Origin: Hyperoodon ampullatus
Lineage: Eukaryota; Chordata; Mammalia; Artiodactyla; Ziphiidae
DNA length: 64,000 nucleotides
Reading direction: 5' to 3'
Assembly: GCA_949752795.1 (NCBI GenBank)
Contig: CATKHW010000010.1
Span: forward strand, 124,001 to 188,000
Shown here: piece by piece, positions 10,410 to 24,321 of the stretch
Layout: every line of letters begins with the position of its first letter
Position numbering within the stretch: position 1 is the stretch's first letter
Translations under genes and position numbers: made by a program
The notes under the pieces: generated by a model
What the model saw: only the letters and a program-made list of their open reading frames with translations
What the model was told of the DNA's origin: nothing
Databases searched by the model: none

Positions 10410-12148
10410 CTTGGCCAAACAGGGCGTATGCGTTTTCTCCTGAATATATTCAGCAGAAAACGCATACGCCCTTTTTGGCCAAGTGCATCATTGTCGAAGT
10501 TGTGCCCCTTTTCCTGTGCTTTAAAGGCGATTCCAACGTACCTCTTGAAATCTGTTTCCTGCTATTCTGGCTCGCGTTCAAGTCCTCCTAGTTGCCTTCC
10601 CTCAACAGATTTTTGGACGATAGTTGTCCTTTATTACTCGGCCAGTTTGTGAATTGCTGTGCCCCTGAGCTCCATTTTTCAACTCGTTTTTGGTGAGCTG
10701 ACCGCAAGTCCAAAATTTTGGTTCAGGACCTATACTGGTTCCCGGTGGGTGGCTGAGACTTTGGTTAATTCTTCTTCCTGCCGGGAAATTACAGTGTTAT
10801 GTGCCCGTCCAAATGCCTAACAGCTACTCTCTCATTGGTTCTCCCTCTTCCCTTTCATCCTCTGCCAAATTGGAAACCTGTGCAAAACAGGATGTTAAAG
10901 GGGCTGTCTCTCCAAGTTGGGAGGTTGATAGTAAAGCAGATGGAAAGTCAAACCGGAGCACCAGGAGAGGGACTATTCGTTGAGTTTTAGAAACCTTTCG
11001 TATTCACAGTGTGTCTGTTCTCTACGTTTCCCGTACATGTTATAACTGTAGTAATATTCCCTTCAACCTGGAGTGTTGCGACCCATGGAATGGGTGCCAT
11101 GCATTATTGCTTTAAAGGGTCTGCATTTGCTCACCCAATCTCACCAATCCTGTCAGTCCCAAGTGTCCAGCCATATGCCACATCCAGCTGTCGTTGTAGA
11201 TAGGGTCATTCCAGGTTTCATCAGAGACCCTGAAGGAATTGTAAAGAATTTCCCAGTTTTTTTGTTTTGTTTTTGAAATTCCTTTTTATCGTGGGTTTGA
11301 GCTGATTCTCGCTGCCATGTTTATGCCAGTCTAGACACACTTGATTCCCTTATGGAGACATATCAATACATAGGTTTTAAGATTCTTACTAGTCAGATAT
11401 ATTCCTCTGCGGGAAATATGGGGTTTTGAGTCCCTTTCACTGAGGAAGGTGTAGGTCTTTTCTATTCCATAGTTGGTTTTTGGAACGGTACCTATGCTTA
11501 TATCAAATTCTGGTTTTATGCATCACCCCACCTCTCCTTCCCCCTTAAGCAGGCATAAGATTGTTTTCTAAATGTGAGACACTGTTCTCTTTCCGAACTC
11601 AGTTCAAATGTAGCCATGTTTACAGCATCTACATAAGTGATATCTTATGATAAGTTTCTTTTTCTGTGTGACTTATTTCACTTAGAATCATCGTACCTGA
11701 ATCCACCCATTTTGCTGCTACTGGTCTTATGACATTGATTTCATGGCTGAGGGATATTCCATCGTACGTAAGAACCACAATTTTTTGAACCATTTTTATA
11801 TTTCCTGGGATATTTAAGGTGTACCCAAGTTGAGGTCCTTGTAAGCAGTGCAGCCCTAAATTTTGTGGTGGCTCTGTCTTATTGATTTTCAGTTTTCCCA
11901 AAGTATATTCCCTAGACTGGAAGTGCCCTTGGCTCTGTAGCTCTGTTCTTTACTTGTTTTAGGGAACACAATGTACTCATCCAGAGAAGCAGTTGGCAAT
12001 TTACATCCCACCCTTCAGCATAACAAGGCTCCCTGTTCTCCAAGGCCTGTCTTGCCTTTCTGGTTTTTACACATTTTGTGGATGTCCCTTTTGACCGGAG
12101 GGAAGTGATACTTGTTTGTAGTGCAGATTTGCATTGCCCGCTTGCTTG
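10410..12148 (+). repeat. Monomer U7, type e
   Basis: The palindrome has two mismatches (AAACA in the left arm, CAGCAG in the right). L1 remnant at about 11257-12134. Type e marks: GGAAACCTGTGCAAAACAGG near 10873, CCATATGCCACATCC near 11171, GTCTTTTCTATTCC near 11454, TTCCGAACTCAG near 11591, and CTTGTTTGTAG near the end. GGAGTGTTGCG near 11070 is shared only with U28. Confidence 0.96.
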
Positions 12149-13887
12149 CTTGGCCAAAAAGGGCGTATGCGTTTTCTCCTGAATATATTCAGGAGAAAAC
12201 GCATACGCCCTTTTTGGCCAAGTGCATCATTGTCGAAGTTGTGCCCCTCTTCCTGTGCTTTAAAGGCGATTCCAACGTATCTCTTGAAATCTGTTTCCTG
12301 CTATTCCTCCTCGCATTCAAGTCCTCCTAGTTGCCTTCCCTCAACAGATTTTTGGACGATAGTTGTCCTTTATTACTCGGCCAGTTTGTGAATTGCTGTG
12401 CCCCTGAGCTCCATATTTCAACTCGTTTTTGGTGAGCTGACCGCAAGTCCAAAATTTTGGTTCAGGGCCTATACTGGTTCCCGGTGGGGGGCTGAGACTT
12501 TTGTTAATTCTTCTTCCTGCCGGGAAATTACAGTGATATGTGCCCGTCCAAATGCCTAACAGCTACTCTCTCATTGGTTCTCCCTCTTCCCTTTCATCCT
12601 CTGCCAAATTGGCATCCTGTGTGAAACAGGAGGTTAAAGGGGCTGTCTCCCCAAGTTGGGAGGTTGATAGTAAAGCAGATGGAAAGTCAAACCGGAGCAC
12701 CAAGAGAGGGACTATTCGTTGAGGTTTAGAAACCTTTCGTATTCACAGTGTGTCCGTTCTCTAGGTTTCCCGTATATGTTATAACTGTAGTAATATTCCC
12801 TTCAACCTGGAGAGTTGGGACCCATGGAATGGGTGCCATGCATGATTGCTTTAAAGGGTCTGCATTTTCTCACCCAATCTCACCAATCCTCTCAGTCCCA
12901 AGTGTCCAGCCTTATGCCACATCCAGCTGTCGTTGTAGATAGGGTCATTTCAGGTTTCATCAGAGACCCTGAAGGATTTGTAAAGAATTTCCCAGTTTTT
13001 TTGTTTTGTTTTTGAAATTCCTTTTTATAGTGGGTTTGAGCTGATTCTCGCTGCCATGTTTATGCCAGTCTAGACACACTTGATTCCCTTACGGAGACAT
13101 ATCAATACATAGGTTTTAAGATTCTTACTAGTCAGATATATTCCTCTGCGGGAAGTATGGGGTTTTGAGTCCCTTTCACTGACGAAGGTGTAGGTCTTGT
13201 CTATTCCATAGTTGGTTTTTGGAACGGTACCTGTGCTAATATCAAAGTCTGTTTTTATGCATCACCCCACCTCTCCTTCCCCCTTAAGTAGGCATATCAG
13301 TGTTTTCTAAATGTGAGACACTGTTCTCTTTCCTAACTCAGTTCAAGTGTAGCCATGTTTACAGGATCTTCATAAGTGATATCTTATGATAAGTTTCTTT
13401 TTCTGTGTGACTTATTTCACTTAGAATCATCGTACCTGAATCCACCCATTTTGCTGCTACTGGTCTTATGACATTGATTTCATGGCTGAGGGGTATACCA
13501 TCGTACGTAAGTACCACAATTTTTTGAACCATTTTTATATTTCCTGGGATATTTAAGGTGTACCCAAGTTGAGGTCCTTGTAAGCAGTGCAGCCCTAAAT
13601 TTTGGGGTGGCTCTGTCTTATTGATTTTCAGTTTTCCCAAAGTATATTCCCTAGAGGGGAAGTGCCCTTGGCTCTGTAGCTCTGTTGTTTACTTGTTTTA
13701 GGGAACACTATGTACTCCTCCAGAGAGGCAGTTGGCAATTTATATCCCACCCTTCAGCATAACAAGGCTCCCTCTTCTCCAGGGCCTGTCTTGCCTTTCT
13801 GGTTTTTACACATTTTGTGGATGTCCCTTTTGACCGGAGGGAAGTGATACTTCTTTGTAGTGCAGATTTGCATTGCCCGCTTGCTTG
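12149..13887 (+). repeat. Monomer U8, type f
   Basis: Perfect palindrome; L1 remnant at about 12996-13873. Type f marks: GTATATGTTATAAC near 12772, CATGCATGATTGC near 12837, GCATTTTCTCACC near 12862, GCTAATATCAAAG near 13235, and GGGGTATACC in the ORF2 remnant. GTCTGTTTTTATG near 13247 and TTTATATCCCACC near 13738 are shared only with U29. Confidence 0.96.
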
Positions 13888-15626
13888 CTTGGCCAAAAAG
13901 GGCGTATGCGTTTTCTCCTGAATATATTCAGGAGAAAACGCATACGCCCTTTTTGGCCAAGTGCATCATTGTCGAAGTTGTGCCCCTCTTCCTGTGCTTT
14001 AAAGGCGATTCCAACGTACCTCTTGAAATCTGTTTCCTGCTATTCTGCCTCGCTTTCAAGTCCGCCTCGTTGCCTTCCCTCAACAGATTTTTGGACGATA
14101 GTTGTCCTTTATTACTCGGCCAGTTTGTGAATTGCTGTGCCCCTGAGCTCCATTTTTCAACTCGTTTTTGGTGAGCTGACCGCAAGTCCAAAATTATGGT
14201 TCAGGAACTATACTGGTTCCCGGTGGGTGGCTGAGACTTTGGTTAAATCTTCTTCCTGCCGGGAAATTACAGTGATATGTGCCCGTCCAAATGCCTAACA
14301 GCTACTCTCTCATTGGTTCTCCCTCTTCCCTTTCATCCTCTGCCAAATTGGCAACCTGTGCGAACCAGGAGGTTAAAGGGGCTGTCTCTCCAAGTTGGGA
14401 GGTTGATAGTAAAGCAGATGGAAAGTCACACCGGAGCACCAGGAGAGGGACTATTCGTTGAGTTTTAGAAACCTTTCGTATTCACAGTGTGTCCGTTCTC
14501 TAGGTTTCCCGTACATGTTATAGCTGTAGTAATATTCCCTTCAACCTGGAGAGTTGGGACTCATGGAATGGGTGCCATGCATTATTACTTTAAAGGGTCT
14601 GCATTTGCTCACACAATCTCACCAATCCTGTCAGTCCCAAGTGTCCAGCCTTATGCCACATCCAGCTGTCATTGTAGATAGGGTCATTCCAGGTTTCATC
14701 AGAGACCCTGAAGGAATTGTAAAGAATTTCCCAGTTTTTTTCTTTTGTTTTTGAAATTCCTTTTTATCGTGGGTTTGAGCTGATTCTCGCTGCCATGTTT
14801 ATGCCAGTCTAGACACACTTGATTCCCTTACAGAGACATATCAATACATAGGTTTTAAGATTCTTACTAGTCAGATATATTCCTCTGCGGGAAATATGGT
14901 GTTTTCAGACCCTTTCACTGAGGAAGGTGTAGGTCTTGTCTATTCCATAGTTGGTTTTTGGAGCGGTACCTGTGCTTATATCAAACTCTGGTTTTATGCA
15001 TCACCCCACCTCTCTTTCACCCTTAAGCAGGCATAAGAATGTTTTCTAAATGTGAGACACTGTTCTCTTTCCTAACTCAGTTCAAGTGTAGCCATGTTTA
15101 CAGGATCTTCATAAGTGAAATCTTATGATAAGTTTCTTTTTCTGTGTACCTTATTTCACTTAGAATCATCGTACCTGAATCCACCCATTTTGCTGCTACT
15201 GGTCTTATGTCATTGATTTCATGGCTGAGGGATATTCCATCGTACGTAAGTACCACAATTTTTTGAACCATTTTTATATTTCCTGGGATATTTAAGGTGT
15301 ACCCAAGTTGAGGTCCTTGTAAGCAGTGCAGCCTTAAATTTTGGGGTGGCTCTGTCTTATTGATTTTCAGTTTTCCCAAAGAATATTCCCTAGACTGGAA
15401 GTGCCCTTGGCTCTGTAGCTCTGTTGTTTACTTGTTTTAGGGAACACAATGCACTCCTCCAGAGAGGCAGTTGGCAATTTACATCCCGCCCATCAGCATA
15501 ACAAGGCTCCCTGTTCTCCAGGGCCTGTCTTGCCTTTCTGGTTTTTACACATTTTGTGGATGTCCCTTTTGACCGGTGGGAAGTGATACTTCTTTGTAGT
15601 GCAGATTTGCATTGCCCGCTTGCTTG
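13888..15626 (+). repeat. Monomer U9, type c
   Basis: Perfect palindrome; L1 remnant at about 14735-15612. It has the type c marks plus GCTCACACAATCTC near 14608 and CTTTCACCCTTAAG near 15014, both shared with U30 only. The L1 ORF2 C-terminal frame is open (15379-15098). Confidence 0.96.
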
Positions 15627-17365
15627 CTTGGCCAAAAAGGGCGTATGCGTTTTCTCCTGAATATATTCAGGAGAAAACGCATACGCCCTTTTTGGCCAAG
15701 TGCATCATTGTCGAAGTTGTGCCCCTCTTCCTGTGCTTTAAAGGCGATTCCAACGTACCTCTTGAAATCTGTTTCCTGCTATTCTGCCTCGCGTTCAAGT
15801 CCTCCTAGTTGCCTTCCCTCAACAGATTTTTGGAGGATAGTTGTCCTTTATTACTCGGCCAGTTTGTGAATTGCTGTGCCCCTGAGCTCCATTTTTCAAC
15901 TCGTTTTTGGTGAGCTGACCGCAAGTCCAAAATTTTGGTTCAGGACCTATACTGGTTCCCGGTGGGTGGCTGAGACTTTGGTTAATTCTTCTTCCTGCGG
16001 GGAAATTACAGTGTTATGTGCCCGTCCAAATGCCTAACAGCTACTCTCTCATTGGTTCTCCCTCTTCCCTTTCATCCTCTGCCAAATTGGAAACCTGTGC
16101 AAAACAGGAGGTTAAAGGGGCTGTCTCTCCAAGTTGGGAGGTTGATAGTAAAGCAGATGGAAAGTCAAACCGGAGCACCAGGAGAGGGACTATTCGTTGA
16201 GTTTTAGAAACCTTTCGTATTCACAGTGTGTCTGTTCTCTAGGTTTCCCGTACATGTTATAACTGTAGTAATATTCCCTTCAACCTGGAGAGTTGCGACC
16301 CATGGAATGGGTGCCATGCATTATTGCTTTAAAGGGTCTGCATTTGCTCACCCAATCTCACCAATCCTGTCAGTCCCAAGTGTCCAGCCATATGCCACAT
16401 CCAGCTGTCGTTGTAGATAGGGTCATTCCAGGTTTCATCAGAGACCCTGAAGGAATTGTAAAGAATTTCCCAGTTTTTTTGTTTTGTTTTTGAAATTCCT
16501 TTTTATCGTGGGTTTGAGCTGATTCTCGCTGCCATGTTCATGCCAGTCTAGACACACTTGATTCCCTTATGGAGACATATCAATACATAGGTTTTAAGAT
16601 TCTTACTAGTCAGATATATTCCTCTGCGGGAAATATGGGGTTTTGAGTCCCTTTCACTGAGGAAGGTGTAGGTCTTTTCTATTCCATAGTTGGTTTTTGG
16701 AACGGTACCTATGCTTATATCAAATTCTGGTTTTATGCATCACCCCACCTCTCCTTCCCCCTTAAGCAGGCATAAGAGTGTTTTCTAAATGTGAGACACT
16801 GTTCTCTTTCCGAACTCAGTTCAAATGTAGCCATGTTTACAGCATCTTCATAAGTGATATCTTATGATAAGTTTCTTTTTCTGTGTGACTTATTTCACTT
16901 AGAATCATCGTACCTGAATCCACCCATTTTGCTGCTACTGGTCTTATGACATTGATTTCATGGCTGAGGGATATTCCATCGTACGTAAGAACCACAATTT
17001 TTTGAACCATTTTTATATTTCCTGGGATATTTAAGGTGTACCCAAGTTGAGGTCCTTGTAAGCAGTGCAGCCCTAAATTTTGTGGTGGCTCTGTCTTATT
17101 GATTTTCAGGTTTCCCAAAGTATATTCCCTAGACTGGAAGTGCCCTTGGCTCTGTAGCTCTGTTCTTTACTTGTTTTAGGGAACACAATGTACTCATCCA
17201 GAGAAGCAGTTGGCAATTTACATCCCACCCTTCAGCATAACAAGGCTCCCTGTTCTCCAAGGCCTCTCTTGCCTTTCTGGTTTTTACACATTTTGTGGAT
17301 GTCCCTTTTGACCGGAGGGAAGTGATACTTGTTTGTAGTGCAGATTTGCATTGCCCGCTTGCTTG
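15627..17365 (+). repeat. Monomer U10, type e
   Basis: Perfect palindrome; L1 remnant at about 16474-17351. It opens the first six-monomer block. Marks shared with its counterpart U16: TTTTCAGGTTTCCC near 17104 and GGCCTCTCTTGCC near 17261. The copy has GCCATGTTCATGCC near 16531, also seen in U32 and U36. Confidence 0.96.
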
Positions 17366-19104
17366 CTTGGCCAAAAAGGGCGTATGCGTTTTCTCCTGAA
17401 TATATTCAGGAGAAAACGCATACGCCCTTTTTGGCCAAGTGCATCATTGTCGAAGTTGTGCCCCTCTTCCTGTGCTTTAAAGGCGATTCCAACGTATCTC
17501 TTGAAATCTGTTTCCTGCTATTCTGGCTCGCGTTCAAGTCCTCCTAGTTGCCTTCCCTCAACAGATTTTTGGACGATAGTTGTCCTTTATTACTCGGCCA
17601 GTTTGTGAATTGCTGTGCCCCTGAGCTCCATATTTCAACTCGTTTTTGGTGAGCTGACCGCAAGTCCAAAATTTTGGTTCAGGACCTATACTGGTTCCCG
17701 GTGGGGGGCTGAGACTTTGGTTAATTCTTCTTCCTGCCTGGAAATTACAGTGATATGTGCCCGTCCAAATGCCTAACAGCTACTCTCTCAATGGTTCTCC
17801 CTCTTCCCTTTCATCCTCTGCCAAATTGGCAACCTGTGCGAACCAGGAGGTTAAAGGGGCTGTCTCTCCAAGTTGGGAGGTTGATAGTAAAGCAGATGGA
17901 AAGTCAACCCGGAGCACCAGGAGAGGGACTATTCGTTGAGTTTTAGAAACCTTTCGTATTCACAATGTGTCCGTTCTCTAGGATTCCCGTACATGTTATA
18001 GCTGTAGTAATATTCCCTTCAACCTGGAGAGTTGGGACCCATGGAATGTGTGCCATGCATTATTGCTTTAAAGGGTCTGCATTTGCTCACCCAATCTCAC
18101 CAATCCTCTCAGTCCCAAGTGTCCAGCCTTATGCAACATCCAGCTGTCGTTGTAGATAGGGTCATTCCAGGTTTCATCAGAGACTCTGAAGGAATTGTAA
18201 AGAATTTCCCAGTTTTTTTGTTTTGTTTTTGAAATTCCTTTTTATCGTGGGTTTGAGCTGATTCTCACTGCCATGTTTATGCCAGTCTAGACACACTTGA
18301 TTCCCTTACGGAGACATATCAATACATAGGTTTTGAGATTCTTACTAGTCAGATATATTCCTCTGCGGGAAATATGGTGTTTTGAGACTCTTTCACTGAG
18401 GAAGGTGTAGGTCTTGTCTATTCCATAGTTGGTTTTTGGAGCGGTACCTGTGCTTATATCAAACTCTGGTTTTATGCATCACCCCACCTCTCTTTCCCCC
18501 TTAAGCAGGCATAAGAATGTTTTCTAAATGTGAGACACTGTCCACTTTCTTAACTCAGTTCAAGTGTAGCCATATTTACAGGATCTTCATAAGTGATATC
18601 TTATGATAAGTTTCTTTTTCTGTGTACCTTATTTCACTTAGAATCATCGTACCTGAATCCACCCATTTTGCTGCTACTGGTCTTATGACATTGATTTCAT
18701 GGCTGAGGGATATTCCATCGTACGTAAGTACCACAATTTTCTGAACCATTTTTATATTTCCTGGGATATTTAAGGTGTACCCAAGTTGAGGTCCTTGTAA
18801 GCAGTGCAGCCCTAAATTTTGGGGTGGCTCTCTCTTATTGATTTTCAGTTTTCCCAAGGTATATTCCCTAGAATGGAAGTGCCCTTGGCTCTGTAGCTCT
18901 GTTCTTTACTTGTTATAAGGAACACAATGCACTCCTCAGGAGAGGCAGTTGGCAATTTACATCCCGCCCATCAGCATAACAAGGCTCCCTCTTCTCCAGG
19001 GCCTGTCTTGCCTTTCTGGTTTTTACACATTTTGTGGATGTCCCTTTTGACCGGTGGGAAGTGATACTTCTTTGTAGTGCAGATTTGCATTGCCCGCTTG
19101 CTTG
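17366..19104 (+). repeat. Monomer U11, type g
   Basis: Perfect palindrome; L1 remnant at about 18213-19090. Type g marks: CTCTCAATGGTTC near 17785, GTCAACCCGGAGC near 17903, CACAATGTGTCCG near 17961, CTAGGATTCCCG near 17979, TTATGCAACATCC near 18129, and GATTCTCACTGCC near 18259. These are shared only with U17. Confidence 0.96.
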
Positions 19105-20843
19105 CTTGGCCAAAAAGGTTGTATGCATTTTCTCCTGAATATATTCAGGAGAAAACGCATACGCCCTTTTTGGCCAAGTGCATCATTGTCAAAGTTGTGC
19201 CCCTCTTCCTGTGCTTTAAAGGCGATTCCAACGTACCTCTTGAAATCTGTTTCCTGCTATTCTGCCTCGCTTTCAAGTCCGCCTCGTTGCCTTCCCTCAA
19301 CAGATTTTTGGATGATAGTTGTCCTTTATTACTCGGCCTGTTTGTGAATTGCTGTGCCCCTGAGCTCCATTTTTCAACTCGTTTATGGTGAGCTGACCGC
19401 AAGTCCAAAATTTTGGTTCAGGACCTATACTGGTTCCCGGTGGGGGGCTGAGACTTTGGTTAATTCTTCTTCCTGCCGGGAAATTACAGTGGTATGTGCC
19501 CGTCCAAATGCCTAACAGCTACTCTCTCATTGGTTCTCCCTCTTCCCTTTCATCCTTTGCCAAATTGGCAACCTGTGCTAACCAGGAGGTTAAAGGGGCT
19601 GTCTCTCCAAGTTGGGAGGATGATAGTAAAGCAGGTGTAAAGTCAAACCGGAGCACCAGGAGAGGGACTATTCATTGAGTTTTACAAACCTTTCGTATTC
19701 ACAGTGTGTCCGTTCTCTAGGTTTCCCGTACATGTTATAGCTGTAGTAATATTCCCTTCAACCTGGAGAGTTGGGACTCATGGAATGGGTGCCATGCATT
19801 ATTACTTTAAAGGGTCTGCATTTGCTCACCCAATCTCACCAATCCTGTCAGTCCCAAGTGTCCAGCCTTATGCCACATCCAGCTGTCGTTGTAGATAGGG
19901 TCATTCCAGGTTTCATCAGAGACCCTGAAGGAATTGTAAAGAATTTCCCAGTTTTTTTGTTTTGTTTTTGAAATTCCTTTTTATAGTGGGTTTGAGCTGA
20001 TTCTCGCTGCCATGTTTATGCCAGTCTAGACACACTTGATTCCCTTACGGAGACATATCAATACATAGGTTTTAAGATTCTTACTAGTCAGATATATTCC
20101 TCTGCGGGAAATATGGGGTTTTGAGTCCCTTTCACTGAGGAAGGTGTAGGTCTTTTCTATTCCATAGTTGGTTTTTGGAACGGTACATGTGCTTATATCA
20201 AACTCTGGTTTTATGCATCACCCCACCTCTCCTTCCCCCTTAAGCAGGCATAAGAGTGTTTTCTAAATGTGAGACACTGTTCTCTTTCCTTACTCAGTTC
20301 AAGTGTAGCCATGTTTACAGGATCTTCATAAGTGATATCTTATGATAAGTTTCTTTTTCTCTGTGACTTATTTCACTTAGAATCATCGTACCTGAATCCA
20401 CCCAATTTGCTGCTACTGGTCTTATGACATTGAATTCATGGCTGAGGGATATTCCATCGTACGTAAGTACCACAATTTTTTGAACCATTTTTATATTTCC
20501 TGGGATATTTAAGGTGTACCCAAGTTGAGGTCCTTGTAAGCAGTGCAGCCCTAAATTTTGGGGAGGCTCTGTCTTATTGATTTTCAGCTTTCCCAAGGTA
20601 TATTCCCTAGACTGGAAGTGCCCTTGGCTCTGTAGCTCTGTTCTTTACTTGTTTTAAGGAACACAATGCACTCCTCAGGAGAGGCAGTTGGCAATTTACA
20701 TCCCGCCCATCAGCATAACAAGGCTCCCTCTTCTCCAGGGCCTGTCTTGCCTTTCTGGTTTTTACACATTTTGTGGATGTCCCTTTTGACTGGTGGGAAG
20801 TGATACTTCTTTGTAGTGCAGATTTGCATTGCCCGCTTGCTTG
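19105..20843 (+). repeat. Monomer U12, type h
   Basis: The palindrome has three left-arm changes (AGGTTGTATGCAT) with an unchanged right arm. L1 remnant at about 19952-20829. Type h marks: GGATGATAGTAAAGCAGG near 19618, CTATTCATTGAGTTTTAC near 19669, CACCCAATTTGC near 20398, and TTGAATTCATGG near 20431. Counterpart U18. Confidence 0.96.
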
Positions 20844-22582
20844 CTTGGCCAAAAAGGTTGTATGCGTTTTCTCCTGAATATATTCAGGAGAAAATGCATA
20901 CGCCCTTTTTGGCCAAGTGCATCATTGTCGAAGTTGTGCCCCTCTTCCTGTGCTTTAAAGGCGATTCCAACATACCTCTTGAAATCTGTTTCCTGCTATT
21001 CTGCCTCGCTTTCAAGTCCACCTCGTTGCCTTCCCTCAACAGATTTTTGGACGATAGTTGTCCTTTATTACTCGGCCAGTTTGTGAATTGCTGTGCCTCT
21101 GAGCTCCATTTTTCAACTCGTTTTTTGTGAGCTGACCGCAAGTCCAAAATTTAGGTTCAGGAACTATATTGGTTCCCGGAGGGTGGCTGAGACTTTGGTT
21201 AATTCTTCTTCCTGCCGGGAAATTGCAGTGATATGTGCCCGTCCAAATGCCTAACAGCTACTCTCTCATTGGTTCTCCCTCTTCCCTTTCATCCTCTGCC
21301 AAATTGGCAAGCTGTGTGAACCAGGAGGTTAAAGGGGCTGTCTCTCCAAGTTGGGAGGTTGATAGTAAAGCAGATGGAAAGTCAAACCGGAGCACCAAGA
21401 GAGGGACTATTCGTTGAGGTTTAGAAACCTTTCGTATTCACAGTGTGTCCGTTCTCTAGGTTTCCCGTATATGTTATAACTGTAGTAATATTCCCTTCAA
21501 CCTGGAGAGTTGGGACCCATGGAATGGGTGCCATGCATGATTGCTTTAAAGGGTCTGCATTTTCTCACCCAATCTCACCAATCCTCTCAGTCCCAAGTGT
21601 CCAGCCTTATGCCACATCCAGCTGTCGTTGTAGATAGGGTCATTTCAGGTTTCATCAGAGACCCTGAAGGATTTGTAAAGAATTTCCCAGTTTTTTTGTT
21701 TTGTTTTTGAAATTCCTTTTTATAGTGGGTTTGAGCTGATTCTCGCTGCCATGTTTATGCCAGTCTAGACACACTTGATTCCCTTACGGAGACATATCAA
21801 TACATAGGTTTTAAGATTCTTACTAGTCAGATATATTCCTCTGCGGGAAGTATGGGGTTTTGAGTCCCTTTCACTGACGAAGGTGTAGGTCTTGTCTATT
21901 CCATAGTTGGTTTTTGGAACGGTACCTGTGCTAATATCAAAGTCTGGTTTTATGCATCACCCCACCTCTCCTTCCCCCTTAAGTAGGCATATCAGTGTTT
22001 TCTAAATGTGAGACACTGTTCTCTTTCCTAACTCAGTTCAAGTGTAGCCATGTTTACAGGATCTTCATAAGTGATATCTTATGATAAGTTTCTTTTTCTG
22101 TGTGACTTATTTCACTTAGAATCATCGTACCTGAATCCACCCATTTTGCTGCTACTGGTCTTATGACATTGATTTCATGGCTGAGGGGTATACCATCGTA
22201 CGTAAGTACCACAATTTTTTGAACCATTTTTATATTTCCTGGGATATTTAAGGTGTACCCAAGTTGAGGTCCTTGTAAGCAGTGCAGCCCTAAATTTTGG
22301 GGTGGCTCTGTCTTATTGATTTTCAGTTTTCCCAAAGTATATTCCCTAGAGGGGAAGTGCCCTTGGCTCTGTAGCTCTGTTGTTTACTTGTTTTAGGGAA
22401 CACTATGTACTCCTCCAGAGAGGCAGTTGGCAATTTACATCCCACCCTTCAGCATAACAAGGCTCCCTCTTCTCCAGGGCCTGTCTTGCCTTTCTGGTTT
22501 TTACACATTTTGTGGATGTCCCTTTTGACCGGAAGGAAGTGATACTTCTTTGTAGTGCAGATTTGCATTGCCCGCTTGCTTG
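20844..22582 (+). repeat. Monomer U13, type f
   Basis: The palindrome has left-arm AGGTTGTATGCG and right-arm AAAATGCATACG, three mismatches. L1 remnant at about 21691-22568. Its first 350 bases carry TTTTTTGTGAGC near 21121, ATTTAGGTTCAGG near 21151 and CCGGAGGGTGGC near 21176, shared with U19 and U24. The remainder is type f as in U8. Confidence 0.96.
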
Positions 22583-24321
22583 CTTGGCCAAAAAGGGCGT
22601 ATGCGTTTTCTCCTGAATATATTCAGGAGAAAACGCATACGCCCTTTTTGGCCAAGTGCATCATTGTCGAAGTTGTGCCCCTCTTCCTGTGCTTTAAAGG
22701 CGATTCCAACGTACCTCTTGAAATCTGTTTCCTGCTATTCTGCCTCGCTTTCAAGTCCGCCTCGTTGCCTTCCCTCAACAGATTTTTGGACGATAGTTGT
22801 CCTTTATTACTCGGCCAGTTTGTGAATTGCTGTGCCCCTGAGCTCCATTTTTCAACTCGTTTTTGGTGAGCTGACCGCAAGTCCAAAATTATGGTTCAGG
22901 AACTATACTGGTTCCCGGTGGGTGGCTGAGACTTTGGTTAAATCTTCTTCCTGCCGGGAAATTACAGTGATATGTGCCCGTCCAAATGCCTAACAGCTAC
23001 TCTCTCATTGGTTCTCCCTCTTCCCTTTCATCCTCTGCCGAATTGGCAACCTGTGCGAACCAGGAGGTTAAAGGGGCTGTCTCTCCAAGTTGGGAGGTTG
23101 ATAGTAAAGCAGATGGAAAGTCACACCGGAGCACCAGGAGAGGGACTATTCGTTGAGTTTTAGAAACCTTTCGTATTCACAGTGTGTCCGTTCTCTAGGT
23201 TTCCCGTACATGTTATAACTGTAGTAATATTCCCTTCAACCTGGAGAGTTGTGACCCATGGAATGTGTGCCATGCATTATTGCTTTAAAGGGTCTGCATT
23301 TGCTCACCCAATCTCACCAATCCTCTCAGTCCCAAGTGTCCAGCCTTATGCCACATCCAGCTGTCGTTGTACATAGGGTCATTCCAGGTTTCATCAGAGA
23401 CTCTGAAGGAATTGTAAAGAATTTCCCAGTTTTTTTGTTTTGTTTTTGAAATTCCTTTTTATCGTGGGTTTCAGCTGATTCTCGCTGCCATGTTTATGCC
23501 AGTCTAGACACACTTGATTCCCTTACGGAGACATATCAATATATAGGTTTTAAGATTCTTACTAGTCAGATATATTCCTCTGCGGGAAATATGGGGTTTT
23601 GAGTCCCTTTCACTGAGGAAGGTGTAGGTCTTTTCTATTCCATAGTTGGTTTTTGGAACGGTACCTATGCTTATATCAAATTCTGGTTTTATGCATCACC
23701 CCACCTCTCCTTCCCCCTTAAGCAGGCATAAGAGTGTTTTCTAAATGTGAGACACTGTTCTCTTTCCGAACTCAGTTCAAATGTAGCCATGTTTACAGCA
23801 TCTTCATAAGTGATATCTTATGATAAGTTTCTTTTTCTGTGTGACTTATTTCACTTAGAATCATCGTACCTGAATCCACCCATTTTGCTGCTACTGGTCT
23901 TATGACATTGATTTCATGGCTGAGGGATATTCCATCGTACGTAAGAACCACAATTTTTTGAACCATTTTTATATTTCCTGGGATATTTAAGGTGTACCCA
24001 AGTTGAGGTCCTTGTAAGCAGTGCAGCCCTAAATTTTGTGGTGGCTCTGTCTTATTGATTTTCAGTTTTCCCAAAGTATATTCCCTAGACTGGAAGTGCC
24101 CTTGGCTCTGTAGCTCTGTTCTTTACTTGTTTTAGGGAACACAATGTACTCATCCAGAGAAGCAGTTGGCAATTTACATCCCACCCTTCAGCATAGCAAG
24201 GCTCCCTGTTCTCCAAGGCCTGTCTTGCCTTTCTGGTTTCTACACATTTTGTGGATGTCCCTTTTGACCGGAGGGAAGTGATACTTGTTTGTAGTGCAGA
24301 TTTGCATTGCCCGCTTGCTTG
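22583..24321 (+). repeat. Monomer U14, chimera of type d and type e
   Basis: Perfect palindrome; L1 remnant at about 23430-24307. Type d marks hold through CAATATATAGG near 23539. From TCTTTTCTATTCC near 23628 onward every mark is type e, including TTCCGAACTCAG and the terminal CTTGTTTGTAG. The switch therefore lies between about 23550 and 23632, inside the L1 3' UTR remnant. U21 has the same switch. Confidence 0.93.
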
